The notes under the pieces are model-generated. The model saw nothing but the letters and a program-made list of their open reading frames with translations. It was not told where the DNA came from and did no database searches. Made by a program: the position numbers and the translations under genes. From contig JAOVVO010000009.1 of assembly GCA_028564675.1 (NCBI GenBank), positions 62,001-126,000 on the forward strand: 64,000 nt of DNA, read 5' to 3'. Source of the DNA: Onchocerca lupi (taxonomy: Eukaryota > Nematoda > Chromadorea > Rhabditida > Onchocercidae). This document shows positions 24,828-38,272 of the stretch, piece after piece; position 1 is the first letter of the stretch; the number at the start of each line of letters is the position of its first letter.

Positions 24828-26969
24828 AGATTCAAGTTGTTTTTGAATTTAGATATTGCTTTTTAGATTTATTTCGTTCTATATTGAATATGAGTAAATC
24901 CTTAGAGAATTTCCATCAGTATTTACTACCATTTAGATCAATTATTCGATTTTTCTCAAGTTTATCAAGTTTCTAGATCTGTAGTTGCGACTTGATTTTA
25001 TTTTATTGATAATTATTAGGCAAAAAAAATAGGGAAAAATGAATAAAAGACAAAAGACGATATTCTAAAGTTTAGTGGAATTTTCTCTTCATGTTCACTT
25101 TTCCTGTCTTTTCTCCTTCTCTTTCATTTCAATAAAACTAACTTTGGATTCTGACCAACAGTTTAAGAAGTGATAAAAACTGTGCTGGATGATCCTATTC
25201 ATTCCATAATAATATTTCGCATTCTTATTTTTCATATTTTGCACCTTCTCTTGTCATTATTAGTTTATAAAGTAAACAAGCAACAAAGTTCCATTCAATA
25301 CAGATTATATTTACAATGAGCATGCATAAGTCAATCATTTTCCTCGAGTGTTCTCTCATTACTATCGTTATGTTTGTTAACAGATATTGCTGCTTGAAGT
25401 CAAGTTGAAAAGAGAATAAAGAATAGATTTCATAAAGAAATTCGATATTCTAGAATTATTTTAGGAAAATCAATCGTTTTATTTAGACAGAAATTTTCAA
25501 ATAAAATATCTCATCCTGTCAAGTATTGGTAATGCACTTGGCATTGTGTTCACAATGGTATAAGCCAATACGAAATTTGGGAAGCTTTTTTTACCTTCTA
25601 TTCGGCATTGTACAGCGTAATATTCGAAAATTTAAACTTGGAGAAATGGAATAAATGTGTAGATTCTGTAATTCTAATATTTCAAAAATTTTGCTTGTTC
25701 CTGTTGAGCTAATTCATTATTGATTTGTTCTTCTGAGAACAATCTTTGATTAGAATTCTTTGATCAGTCGTTTTTTTCCATCATAAGATTTCGTTGTATT
25801 GTTTTGCATATCATTAATTTTTAATACACTTGGAAAGCTTAAAAGTTGAAAGATTCCTTTCAGTTGTAAGCTGTACAAGAATCTTCAACAGAAGGTATCA
25901 AGAGCTTTTTCTTACATTTTAGAAGGTTTACAGGTTGACTGAAATACATTGATAAAGTACTGTCAATAAATCATTTTTATTTCTGTTTTTCGCTCATTTC
26001 ATTAACGATCTTCTCGAGATCAGGAAACAGGTTCATCGAGCAACGAATTATTCATCAAATATCCATCTATTTTTGATACTTTTACTTTCGTTCTTGCACC
26101 TATTCCAGAATGGTTCGTTCATGGAGACTAATTAGTAGTCCGAGACTAGCATATTTGAAATACTTTGTATAGGCTCTTAGAAAGAATCCTGCAATTGATC
26201 CTTATATTTCAATAACCTGCCAAAGTGAATTCGATTGTCTGCTTTATAGTTAACTGCACATAAATCTTCCACTTAAATGAAAATAGTTGATCATTGAAAT
26301 CTGATTGAACTGTTGTGCAACCGAATTTTTCAAAAATAATTTATGATTACAGCGTAAAAAGTTGTGAGATTTTCAAATTTAAGTAGTGTTAGGATTCAGG
26401 AAATCCTCTCGAATTTCATAGATTACTTTACAGAAAAAACGCTGCAAATTTTCAATTCATTTTTTTCGTAATATTGCGGTGTAAATGTTGAAGGGATAGA
26501 ACACCTCTTCTAATTGTTTCTGTTCAAGTGTCTTAACTCTATCATTATCTTTTAATTTATTTATTTTCTCCTTTATCCATTTTTTAAACTACTACTGAGA
26601 CTATCCCACAAAACATATGACTGCAATATTTTCAAGATTTCAATGAGGATGGCATGGAGACATCTATAACAATCATCGGAAGTTGCAAATAGTTTCACAT
26701 TATGTTTCACAAAAGTTGTGCAACCTCAGTTCTACTAACTGATATTTGTTCCCTTTCTGAAAATATTTCATAACTTTTAGGAAAATTTAAATTATATCTA
26801 AATTCGTTTTTCTTCTTCATTTTTTTATTTCTTTACTATGACAATCGGTCCCTATTTCCTTTTTTCTCCAGCACTAAATTCAGTATTCCTACTGTCATAA
26901 GTTTTCTTCCCGTCTTTTAAAATTTTCGATGAATTATTGATATGATCTTCAATATTTGGATTTTTTTAG

Positions 26970-29900
26970 GATTGATAAGTGTAAAAAATTGGCAAAATAG
27001 CAAGCTGGAGAACGTAGACCTCAACGATCAGCATGGCCTCATCATGATGGCAGAGGCTAAAAATAAAGTTGCTGTAAGTTTAAGAATATTCCCCAATTGA
27101 AAATATTTCATTTTTTTTCGTTATATATTAATAACATTTTTAATTAGTTTTCGCTATAACAAATGATGAGTTCGGATTAATTATTTGTTTTTATTTCTGA
27201 TTAATAATAATTATCATTAGCATCTTTCCATGACGATATTCCAAAATATTCCTTTTCAATTGCCTAAATAATTAAGTTAATCTCATATTGCTCTCTTTTC
27301 TATCTCTTACTAACTTCGCTTTCTTCCTCCCTTTCTTTTCAAGCAGTTGAATAGTGCTTTGTACAATATTTGATTTTGGATTTATCGTGAAAATCAGCTC
27401 AAAATAAGAAAAAATTTATCTATTTTATTGCCTAACATCTGAGTTGCAAAGTTTAATGCTTATTATTTCCTCATAAATAGATAATATATTTGCACCAAAA
27501 TTGGTAGACAAGCAAAATATAAAGATTAAAAGAAAAAGAGTCATTCGTTTTGCTGTCAAAATAAAAAAATATCGTTGATTTTTCCAATACTTTCGAGTTC
27601 TTTGAAGTATTGTAGTGCTGTGAAGAACTGCCGCAAAGAATTACGACATCAGTTTTCCTGAATAAGCAGTAGTTTACAAGTAATTAAACATAATTAACAA
27701 AAAGTATGTCTGTCCATTATTATCATGCTTGTTCAAAATCTTGTTGAAATATTGAACAAGCACGATAATAGCGGACAGGCATACTTCTTGTTGATCATGT
27801 TTAATTGAATTCGATATTATATTATCGACAAGACTGAAAAATCTCTCTTTAAAGAAAAAAAGAATGAACTTTGTCTTCGTTTAAGCAATAAATTCGAAAA
27901 ATTCTTGAAGAAAAATACATTTAGGACTCAAATCCAGCTGTGCCGGTGGAAAAGAAAGGACTGATGACAAAGGAGAAAGTATCGAAGAATGTTACCTGTA
28001 CAAAGAAAACAGCATACTTTTTATTTCTGATTGCAATTGCTTCAGTAGTGTTATCATCATTTATAACTTATTGGGTAACAAAAGAAAGATATGATCGATC
28101 GCTTGAAATAAAGTCTTTCGCCGACGCCCATGAAGCAGCAGTGTGAGTACTATCAAATTCCTTGTCGAAATATTTGATTAAGACAGCAAATTACGGGAAT
28201 TACTTGGTAGAAACTTCTGAATTTACATCTCAGCCACAGTTCTGAAGTTTTGATTTTCAAATTAGCACAGTCGATGCCATTCACTCGAACATCGTTTGTG
28301 TTTGTCTGCACGTTTTTCATTGTTATTTTTCGCCTTCTGTTTGATATATCATTTTCTTCTGAAATTTAATATTTACATCATAAGAAGATTCATGTACTAC
28401 AAATACAAAATGTATCCGTTGACAAAAAACCCACAGATTTTTGTTTTTTAAGTAAAATATGATCGTCATATTTAGAGCAAATGTATCAATGGATGAGCCC
28501 CCAATGGAAGAAGAGATTAGCGGCCCTACTGCGGCTGAATTGCGTTTACCGAAGGACATTGTGCCCATATGGTTTGTAAATAAAATTTTGCATTTGCTGG
28601 AAAAGCCATTAAATCGTTCTAAATCTATTAGTGATGATAGTCGGAAAAGGAATGAACCAATAAGCTGTCGTCATATTTCAATATATTGTTGTGTTGATTT
28701 CACAGAGATGAAATATATTTTTTTAATCCAACTTATTTATTCTGTAGAATTTATTTATGAAATACTAAAGGAAGAGGGAGAAACTTTAGCAACGGTGGAG
28801 GTTTTTGCTTGCAAATGAATCAATATATTTTACAATTAAAATAATGGAATATAATTTTATAGTTTTGCAGGTATAATTTGACGACTAAAATATATTTGCC
28901 TGGTTATGTGGAGATCCCGGCAAGTAAGAATATGACGTTTGATGCTGCTTTGATTATCAAATTTTGGGTTGATGAAAGCACTGATAAAATTGTCCTCAAC
29001 TCTTTAAAGTTGAATTTCCCCGAGAACTTGGAAAAAATCAAGATTTTACAGGACGAAATTATTCAAACGGAGCAGGTCTGTTACTGATATCTTTTAGATG
29101 TTTTTAAGAGTTCATGACTAAATTTTTCACTTTCAATGCTACTTCAAAACAGTTATTTTCGGTCATGGTAAGTTCGAGAAGCACTATATTTTACTTTAAT
29201 TAATTGTATTTCCCTAGATTTTGTTAATTCTAATTGGTTGCAAAAATCTTAACAAGTTTTAATATTTTTGTGCGGAAACTTAATCTTTTTTTTTATTTCT
29301 TATTTAATTGTTTCGTTCAATTACTCTGCTTCTTACTCTCGAAGAGTGCCATTTCAATAATTGTTTATTCAGCTGAATATGCAAATAAGCGATATTTTTT
29401 TCAAATTTCAGATTTCAAGAGCCCGACGAAGTTTGGAAAGCACAACTTTCGACGATTATTTCACCACTGTATGTCCTAATCTGTGTAATATGGAATATCT
29501 TTGTTAATTTGTTTATTTGCATGTTTCAAACACACTGATTTATTTTTCTTGCTGCATTTTTTAAAAAAATGAATAGTCTAAAAAACTAAAAGTTGGAATA
29601 AATTGTAGCTTAGTTCATCATCTCAATCCACAACAACTGAAGAAGAAGAAATGAAAACTGAAATGGAAAGTGAAGTGGAAGCTGAAATAGAAACAACAAA
29701 AAGTGAAGCAGAAGGTCCCACTACGCCAGACATGAATTTCGAAGATCTGGAACCAGAAAATGCAACTACAGAGGAACCACCTAGAAGTACTAAAGTTGCT
29801 GCTGATGTTCAGGTTTTGAGTTACAGTTATTCTTGATTAATTTTTGGCGTTTGTTTTTTTTTTTTTCTCAAAAATTGAAGATCAAAGAAATTTTTTGGAT

Positions 29901-32900
29901 TTCATAAAATTTCTATACCCTAACTTTGACTGCATATCTTGTTTTTATTTCAAAATTCAAGTGGCAGTTGGAATATCAATTTGAAGTTTTCATAAGACAC
30001 TGTATTCAGGTGAAGGAGATTATTGTAAACGAAACACTGGAAATGATAACGTTGTTGCTGGATGGGAAATTGAACAAAGGCAGAGTATATTATTTGCAGG
30101 TATCATTCGGAATCTTTAATTTTGAGCTCGCTGAATTCTACAAAATTTATCATTTTCAATTCTAAGAAATTTATCGCTTTTTACAATTAACAATTTCAGA
30201 TGGCCTATTCAGGTCCAATTCAGATGAAACTTGTTGGTCTATATTTAAGTCGGTATCAGACTGATCAAGACATGACAAGGTTGAACTTCATGATTTGAGC
30301 ACAAATGCTGATGATTTATAACAAAATTGTAAATCTTTCCCTCTAAATTCAGGTTTCTGGCAGTAACGCAAATGGAACCAACATATGCTCGCCGCATGGT
30401 TCCATGTTTTGATGAACCAGAATTTAAAGCAGCTTGGAAGATCAAAGCCATACATCCTATGGGTACTTCTGCTCTGTCCAATGGGATCGAAATCAAAAAT
30501 GCTGAAAAAACGTGAAGTTTTTTTCATGTTATTTTTAATCAAAATATTAATCTACTGGAAATATACTCAACTGTTTCACAAGGAAGTGATTCTAAATATT
30601 CTTTAGTCTTCGAAAGATAGGGTTGTTTTTCTATAGCATTTCTGATTCATAAGTTATCAAAATAAAAGTAACTAAACAGAGATTCTGAAAAGATTAATTC
30701 ATTGTTCTAACAATGAGCAGAATAATGCAAAAAATCCATTGCTTTCTTGGGAGTTCAAAACTGAGATACTCAACTGAGATTTAAGATTCTAAGTTTGCTG
30801 CATAGTTTGGCAGCGAAATGATGAACAAATACGAAACGAGCGACTGCATGGATATTTAAAGTTGAGAAACTGCAGACGGATATGCATATAGTTTTATTCG
30901 AAAGTGATTAATTAGGAATTCAGTTATTCTGCTTATACTGTCAATTCTGGTCTATTGTGGAATTTCTATTTTCAACTTCTCTGAATAAAATAAGAATTTT
31001 TTGTCAATCAGCTAAGGATTGAACGAGTCTTACATGTTAAAACAGATGTACTGTGTTAATCGTTTTCAGCTGCATAAATTTTTTTTCAAGTAATTAGAAA
31101 ACACAAAATATTTTAATATCTGCATTGTTGTTATTACTATTATAACAAAATACTGAAATATATTTTTTAAGGGATGATCCGGATTGGATAGTTACTTCAT
31201 TCATCGAGTCCCCCCCTATGTCATCTTATCTGCTTGCGCTGACTATTACTGATTTTGACTACATTGAGGGGACTACGAACAGAGGGACAAGGGTACGTAA
31301 GATCATTTCATAATTTACGTTGTGATATATGATCACACTAACATATTATCATGTGTTTTACAATACTGATAAATTGATTCCTGTTGAGCAAGAAATTGGA
31401 ACAAATTTTACCAACTGTCTATACCTTGCATTTGATCTTTTCAATTTTAATTCGAAATCCTTCCAGTTTGGAAAAATGCACATTTCAGCAGCTTGGATCT
31501 TATACTTCATGATTAATGATCAATATTTTTTTAGTTCCGAATTTGGTCGCGTGAAGAAGCTTTAAATCAAACAACGTATGCTCTTGAAGCTGGAATTTCA
31601 GCTTTGGAATTTTACGAAGATTATTATAATATTTCTTTTCCACTTAAAAAACAAGGTGATCCATTTCTTTGTAATCCGAAGGATACATCTCAGCATGTTC
31701 TCTTGATATTGCTTGCAGTTTCTTCAGTGAGGTCTTTTTTGCACAAAATTAGATCAAAAATCAAAACATCTAGGATTAGATCTGAAAGTCTTGAAATTTC
31801 CTCTCTTTTTTTCGTGTCATCAGAATTGTCTTAGCATCGACCTATCGACCTAATCAAAGTTGGTAAAAGTATTGTTTTTACAGATATGATAGCTTTACCA
31901 GATTTTGCTGCTGGAGCGATGGAAAACTGGGGTTTAATAACTTATCGTGAGAGATATCTGCTTTATGATGAAAAACTCTATTCACCATCTCAAAAAGTTG
32001 CAGTTGCTCTGGTTGTCGCTCATGAATTGGCTCATCAGGTTTATTTTTTAATGGAAAGTTAACGAATCAACTGGGTATATCTATGGAAACCTACTAATAA
32101 TTTAGTGGATTTGACTACTATGACAATGAAAAGACCAGTCTTCAACTATTTAAATGCAATAATATCATTGATCTTATGGAAATGGGAATAGGCCGTATAA
32201 TAGAAATGAACATAGGACTGAGATTTGCAATTCATTTCAATGTCTTTTCCGCTTTTTTAGTATTTAATTAAATTTTGTAATTAAATTTGTTCTATAAATG
32301 ATTCTTTATTATGTGTATAATGGATTTTTATTCTTTGTAGTGGTTTGGTAATTTGGTGACGATGAAGTGGTGGAACGATTTATGGTTAAACGAAGGCTTT
32401 GCAACCTTTATGGAATATTTGGGCACTGATGCAATCAGTAAAGGCAATTTCCGCATGGTTTGCAAATTTCGTGCTCTTTTTCTGCAAATGAGATTTTTCT
32501 GCTATCTTATTATTTTCTCTGCTGTTAACAATGAAACTTTCTTTTACTTTGTTTAAAGATAAAAATCATTCGTTTGCATTCGCTTACTAATTAATAATAA
32601 CCACTACTTTTTATCATTATTGATGTTAGTCGCTTAAAACATTGTTACTTTTCAAATTTTCTTTAGATAAATTTGTAATATTTAAGGCTGATTATTTTTT
32701 GCAAGACGCCGTGCATCAGGCATATCGGCGTGATGGACAAGCCACTTCTCATCCTTTATCATTCCCGATTGATAAAGCTGAAGATGTCAGTGAAGCATTC
32801 GATGTGATCACATATGCCAAGGTTTTGCGTTGCGTCCACAGAGGATTTTAAATAACTTCCAAGTTATTATTAAGTTCAATCAGCTCTGACATTACTGTCA

Positions 32901-35900
32901 AATACCATATAACAATGAATTTCAGGGTTCCGCAATAATATCTATGATTCGACATGTGATGGGATCTGAAAATTTCAAGAAAGGATTACATGTTAGTTAA
33001 TTGGTGCAATATTCAATTATCTTAATTAATCTAATCCATACCGCCACAAACAAATATTTGTATGCTGGGTATTGATCACTTTAGTCTTTCTTTTTTCACT
33101 CCATGGATTTGGTCTGCTGCACAACAAGAAATTTTATCATTAACTTTTAGAGCTACTTAGAGAGTTACAAGTACCGCAATGCAGATCATAATGATTTATG
33201 GAATGCTCTCAATGAGGCCATCCCGGATACACTGCTGTCATGGGAAGGCAAACAGCTTGACATACAAGACTTCGCATCCAAATGGACCGAACAGGTGTTC
33301 TTATAACAAATTAACAGAAGCAACATTAGTTACATTAGCAGAATATTAGATTGTTTACTGTTTCTAGTCCATACATGAAAGGAATAAGATAAATTAAGCA
33401 TCATTTATAGTTAAATTCCATGATTGAATTAATTATTATAAATATTGAATAGATAATGTTGAAATAACAAATATTTAAATTCGAAACATATAAAATAATC
33501 GCGAACTTATGTAAATGCATGTGTAACGTACTTATTCACAGATGGGTTATCCAATAGTTGAAGTGCGTCGGATTGATGATAAAAAGGTCGAGTTACGTCA
33601 AAAGCGTTTCAAGTGGAATGAGAACGCGCTTGAGCGTGAGAAATTTCGCAATGCTAGGTTTTGGTAAGTTATTAAAAATGTAAATTGGCAGCTTTTTTTT
33701 AAGTTTAAAATATGGATACGAAAATATTATTTAAATTTCTTCTGGCCCTTAATTGCATGACTAATCCTTAAGATGTAATATTAATATTTGTATATTTTGC
33801 AGGTATAAATATGATATACCGATATGGTATGCAGTAAATGGAGAAGAAATGCCAATGACTTGGTTGCATGAATGTAATTATTTCATTAGAATTATTTTGA
33901 ATTAGATGAGATTTGCTAAATATAAATTTTACTGAGATTACCGTATTTACTATGATACAGGTACACATTTTAGTGTTTACAGAAGTGTGCATTGATTAAG
34001 GCCTTTTGTTGGTCTTCCGGAAATTTTTTTTTCAAAAAATCATTTAATTTATTGAATAATTAAGCGACAGTTAAGCTGTCTGTAGTTTATCCATGATTTC
34101 GATTGTCTGGTCTCAATAGGCCAAAAAACCACTGTTTTCTCGGCTTCTTTGAAATTTCAAATGCAGATATCCTATCATGCCCACAGTTATTTTCGCTTTT
34201 TACCACGTATGAATGTTAGGTTGATAAATTTGGATATTGGTTACAAATTTTTCTAAAAGTTTATAATTCGAAACAAAAAGATTTGAATTTTGAGTTGAAG
34301 TTTTTATATCTGAAATCAGAGAACATTATTTAATGTGGTAGTATTATTTCATAGGGTCGGAGTTTTGGATTTATGTGTCAGCTCCTTCTTTTCCTGAAGT
34401 TTCTTGAATTTAGCTCAAAGTTTGAATGTGAACGAAGAAGATCTACTAGTTTTAAATTCTGGTTCGAAAGGTTTTTACCGTATCAATTATAATCTGGAAT
34501 TATGGTTAAAAATAACTGATCAGCTGCTGAAGGATCATAAGGTAATATTTTTCACGACCTCAAGAGGAGACTAGAAATTCATCAGATAATTAATCAGAAA
34601 AGAATAAGAGCTAAAAGATTTCCATCTTTATTGGCATGACCACTTCTTCTATCGAAGATAACAGATAATTTCACAGTATTATAAATACAAATAATAGTTA
34701 AAATAATTGGACTTAACAAAGCTAGTATTTTTGAAAACAGGTTTTTAAAATATTTCCTTATATAAAGTTCTGAATGCGGAATCCTTTCTCGAATTTCAGA
34801 AAATTGATGTGCGTTCTCGTGCCCGAATTCTAGATGATGCTTTTGCCCTTGCAGAAGCCAACTATATTTCCTATGAAATTCCATTAAATCTAACGCAATA
34901 TTTATCATCGGAAGAGGAATTCCTTCCATGGAAAATGGTTTTAAATGGCATTAGTACCATTCTGGAAAATTTTCATGATGAACCTGAGACTCAGCATCTT
35001 AGAGTAAGTTGTTTCAGCATATTCATTTTAAAAAGTGTTTATTTATCTCTGGAATACGCTATTGTTCTGCGAGTTTTTCTAGATCTTCTACCATTCTGAA
35101 GTCTAGTCTTGTCTTTAATCATAATCCATAATTGAAGATATCTTTTATGAATTACTTTGTAAGTTGGAAAATGCAGTGTTTACCAAGTCTAAACATTATT
35201 CACTTAAGGATTACTTGAAGCCGCTGCTTCTTCCATTATACAATCGCATCGATTGGGAAGATTTGGAAACATCCTATCTAGATGACGAGCTTTTATTTGA
35301 AAAGTACCCTTTCCCATGATTTTTTTGATTTTCTGAACCGTTATAAAATTTTAAGTGCTTTGACTAAAAAGATTCCGAAAATTTAACTTCCAAAAAACAT
35401 TTCAATATTCTTCCAGTGAGCTGAACTATGCAATCATTCGGCAAATGTGTCGTATGAGGTATATAAATTGTACAGAAAAATTGTATGACCTGTTTATTAA
35501 AAAGCTTTTGGATCAATGTCAAGACGAAGAAGCTCGAAGCAGTGAATGTAGCAAGTCTGTTTTTTATTTGTCCCAAAAGATTCTATCCAAACAACTGCTT
35601 TGAATTTTAGGCTCTAGTTTAGCTGCGTGTAAAGCTATAAGTCTATTCTTTTATCTCTTCCATTCATTTCATCTCCTTCATCTTCATAAAAATCCTTATC
35701 AATAACTATCGTCCAACAATCGTTGAGGTCCGAAGTTCTAATCAGATATCTCTACTAGGTAGTGCAGCATCGCATTTTATCTTGGTAATAAAATTTTAAT
35801 AAACATGGAAATGAAATAATCAATCCCTCAATATTAGTATTCCCGAAGTCAAACTTCAGTTTCAGATGAACAAAACTGTTGACTTAAATTTTAATAATTA

Positions 35901-37149
35901 AGCAGATTTCTGACAATTTCATATTTATAGAGTCCCAGTACCGATTCGATTCTCAGTCTATTGTGAAGGTGTACGAATAGGTGCGGAGAAAATATGGAAT
36001 AAAATGTTTCAACTTTATAAACATGAGCGAGTTCAAGTGGAACGAGATCGCTTACTTGTAGCTCTGACGTGTTCACGCGATTCATTCACTCTTAAAACGT
36101 TGCTTTTATTATAATTTCTGAAATTCAAAAACCTCTGTATTGATAAATGCTGGAGTTAGAAACCTCATTTAAGATGTTCTCTAATTTGGAAGAACTGAGA
36201 TTGAACTAGGATAGAAACCTGAACTGACAGTTATCTCCGGTTTTTATTAACTCAAATTTTAAAAATTAAAATTGCTGATTGAGTCAATTTATCAATTTAT
36301 AGACTTCTAAAATCGGCCTCTGATTTGAATGATTCATCGATTCGATTACAAGATGTGCCAATCATATTTAGTTATACTGGTAGTAGCGATGTCGGCAATT
36401 TGATCATATTCGATTATTTCCAGGACAACTGGCCTCAACTCTATTTAGAGTAAATGAATCTTTCTAATATAAATCATTTTTTTTTGAAATTATTAAATAT
36501 TGCTATTAGCGGATAAATTAACCGCAATTTTTTATTTTTCAGCAAAATTTTATATTTTTGAAGAAGAAGGTAATTAAACTATAATTGTTTATTTCAAAGA
36601 TTTCAGTTTGAAAGACCACCAAAATTCATTACGAAAAATTATACTGAGTTCAACGTCACTATCAAATGAAAGGCAAATTGTTCAGGTTGGTGAACAATTT
36701 TTTGCTTTCTAAATTATTTTTTAATTCTTTTTTTGTTATCAGAACTTTTCATTCGAACAAAAATAAAATTTGAATGACTTTTTCCTTCTTTTTGGATATT
36801 CAACTTTTAAACTTTAAGCATACCTATTTTATTGCAGCTTGAAGCTTTCATCAAAAAGTATAAGAAAGATACGAGTAGGCTGGATGTATTTGGACAACAA
36901 CTGGAAGACGCCAGAACTACGAAGGTTCGCAGCTAGAATTTCATTTCACAGTTATATTAATTGCAGAACTAAATTTCTATGAACTCTTTTATTTTAAACT
37001 AGAGTAAGTAAGGTTATCAGCAAAATATCAGTGCAGTTCTATGCTATTATCAATCTAATAACTTTCAGTTGTGGCGAGACAGAAATCTGAAGGCGCTTAC
37101 AGAATGGTCTAGGAAACAGAATATGAAAACATTATTCTCAGATGATTAA
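26970..37149 (+). CDS. M1 family zinc aminopeptidase (aminopeptidase N-like), type II membrane protein
   Basis: Removes N-terminal residues from peptides at the cell surface. About 28 exons: 26970-27073, 27925-28142, 28476-28571, 28871-29075, 29153-29167, 29412-29468, 29609-29812, 30010-30099, 30200-30279, 30353-30511, 31172-31292, 31535-31655, 31884-32038, 32341-32457, 32687-32821, 32926-32991, 33151-33294, 33542-33663, 33803-33873, 34414-34541, 34800-35003, 35164-35303, 35417-35554, 35931-36098, 36303-36449, 36607-36685, 36838-36924, 37069-37149; about 1150 residues. A single membrane anchor lies at residues 65-86 after a short cytoplasmic tail. Near residue 500 is GAMENW, then the zinc motif HELAH with Q|W at the intron, the third ligand in WLNEGFATF and the catalytic Tyr in TYAKG, so it should be active. 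Residues ~213-299 form a Ser/Thr/Glu-rich insert. The N-terminal exon begins mid-codon; the start is uncertain. The 15-nt exon is doubtful. Confidence 0.93.
27682..27806. repeat. Fold-back element, 55-bp arms, in an aminopeptidase intron
   Basis: Arms 27682-27736 and 27752-27806 pair over 55 positions with 7 differences and a 15-nt loop. All seven differences are transitions, and in each the left arm carries A or T where the right arm (reverse complemented) carries G or C. Confidence 0.9.
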
Positions 37150-38272
37150 AGATTGCTAAATTTAATATTCCTCACACACATAATATGTCCAATTTTGAAT
37201 ATTGTTGTTTATTATGATGATGAAGTCTCACTTATGTTTGGCTCATCGAAGTATTTCCTTGTTCTGTCTTGAATGGTCATTACAACACGAAAATATTTAT
37301 AACTTTGAAAATTTCCATGAATTCTTCGAAAAAATTGGTTCCTATTTTTTGGAAATTAGCTCTTGCGAATTCACAAATGTTTGGTTTTTTTTGAATATTG
37401 AATTCAGTTTTGTGAGTCGTTGTACATAAAAGCTTTTTTAGACCTTAAATATATTAAAAACTTGTAAATTCTAATTTGTTTGCTTCATTCGATCTGCCTT
37501 ATGTTGCCCTTCCATCAAAGTGCCTTTTGATTATAAAAGTTTTATATATTTTAAAGAAAACACTCTTTGATTTATAGCAGATATTTTATATATACTTCCA
37601 TAGTATGATATTCTTTCATAGTATGATAAATTCGAATTTCATACCATCATCTCATCTTGTTGAACACAAGTCGCATGGGCGATTAATTAATATCTTCATA
37701 TTGGAAATGATTTACGAAGATACAAAAATTGAGTTTAAATTTATTTCCAACTGTTGATTTTTTGCGCAGTACTTCTACACTGAATTGATTAGGAATTAGA
37801 ATGCAACTTCATTAGCGGAAAAAATTCACAAGGGAATTAAAACCTAGAGTCTTTAAGAAAATAATTGATGCAAGATGAAGATTCTAAATAGTTAATAATC
37901 CAAAGCATTTTTTTTTTTTACAATGAGAAACGACTCTACATTGAAAATAGTTGAATTATTTTTGGATTTTCGGACATGCTACTCTCCGGTTAATCTTCCC
38001 TTAGAACATTGCTCGGAAACATATCCAAGGCAAATTATTGCAAAATTCAAGAAAAATTGTTTTACCAGGGCTTCATTTCAATGCTTCTTGCTTCAAAAAT
38101 TTTTTCAAGTTCAATCATAAATTCGATAACCATAAGCTGCTAATTTCTCACTGAATTATTTACTTTCATGAAAATTCGATTAGTATGCAAACTATGAAAA
38201 TTGCTAAGATAATTCATTCATTATGGAAGTCAAATACTTTATATTCGGTAATTTTATCTATATCTGCGTACT
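37150..38272. other. Convergent intergenic region
   Basis: Lies between the 3' ends of the aminopeptidase (+) and acid phosphatase (-) genes. A 12-bp direct repeat (catagtatgata) occurs near 37600-37625. No gene is seen. Confidence 0.6.

Larger units (their letters stand above)
17994..26969. other. Nine-kilobase region without a convincing gene
   Basis: Only short open frames without conserved motifs or consistent splice sites were seen. The region contains the 261-bp inverted repeat pair, two small hairpins (20796-20835, 21502-21528) and a diverged tandem duplication near 24687-24827. The last part probably holds the 5' region of the aminopeptidase gene. Confidence 0.5.

Noticed and set aside
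29962..30009. In-frame extension [10 protein letters not shown]... before exon 30010
   Set aside because: The acceptor at 30009 (TGTATTCAG) is stronger than the AAG at 29961, and the shorter exon fits the M1 beta-domain better; the extension stays possible.
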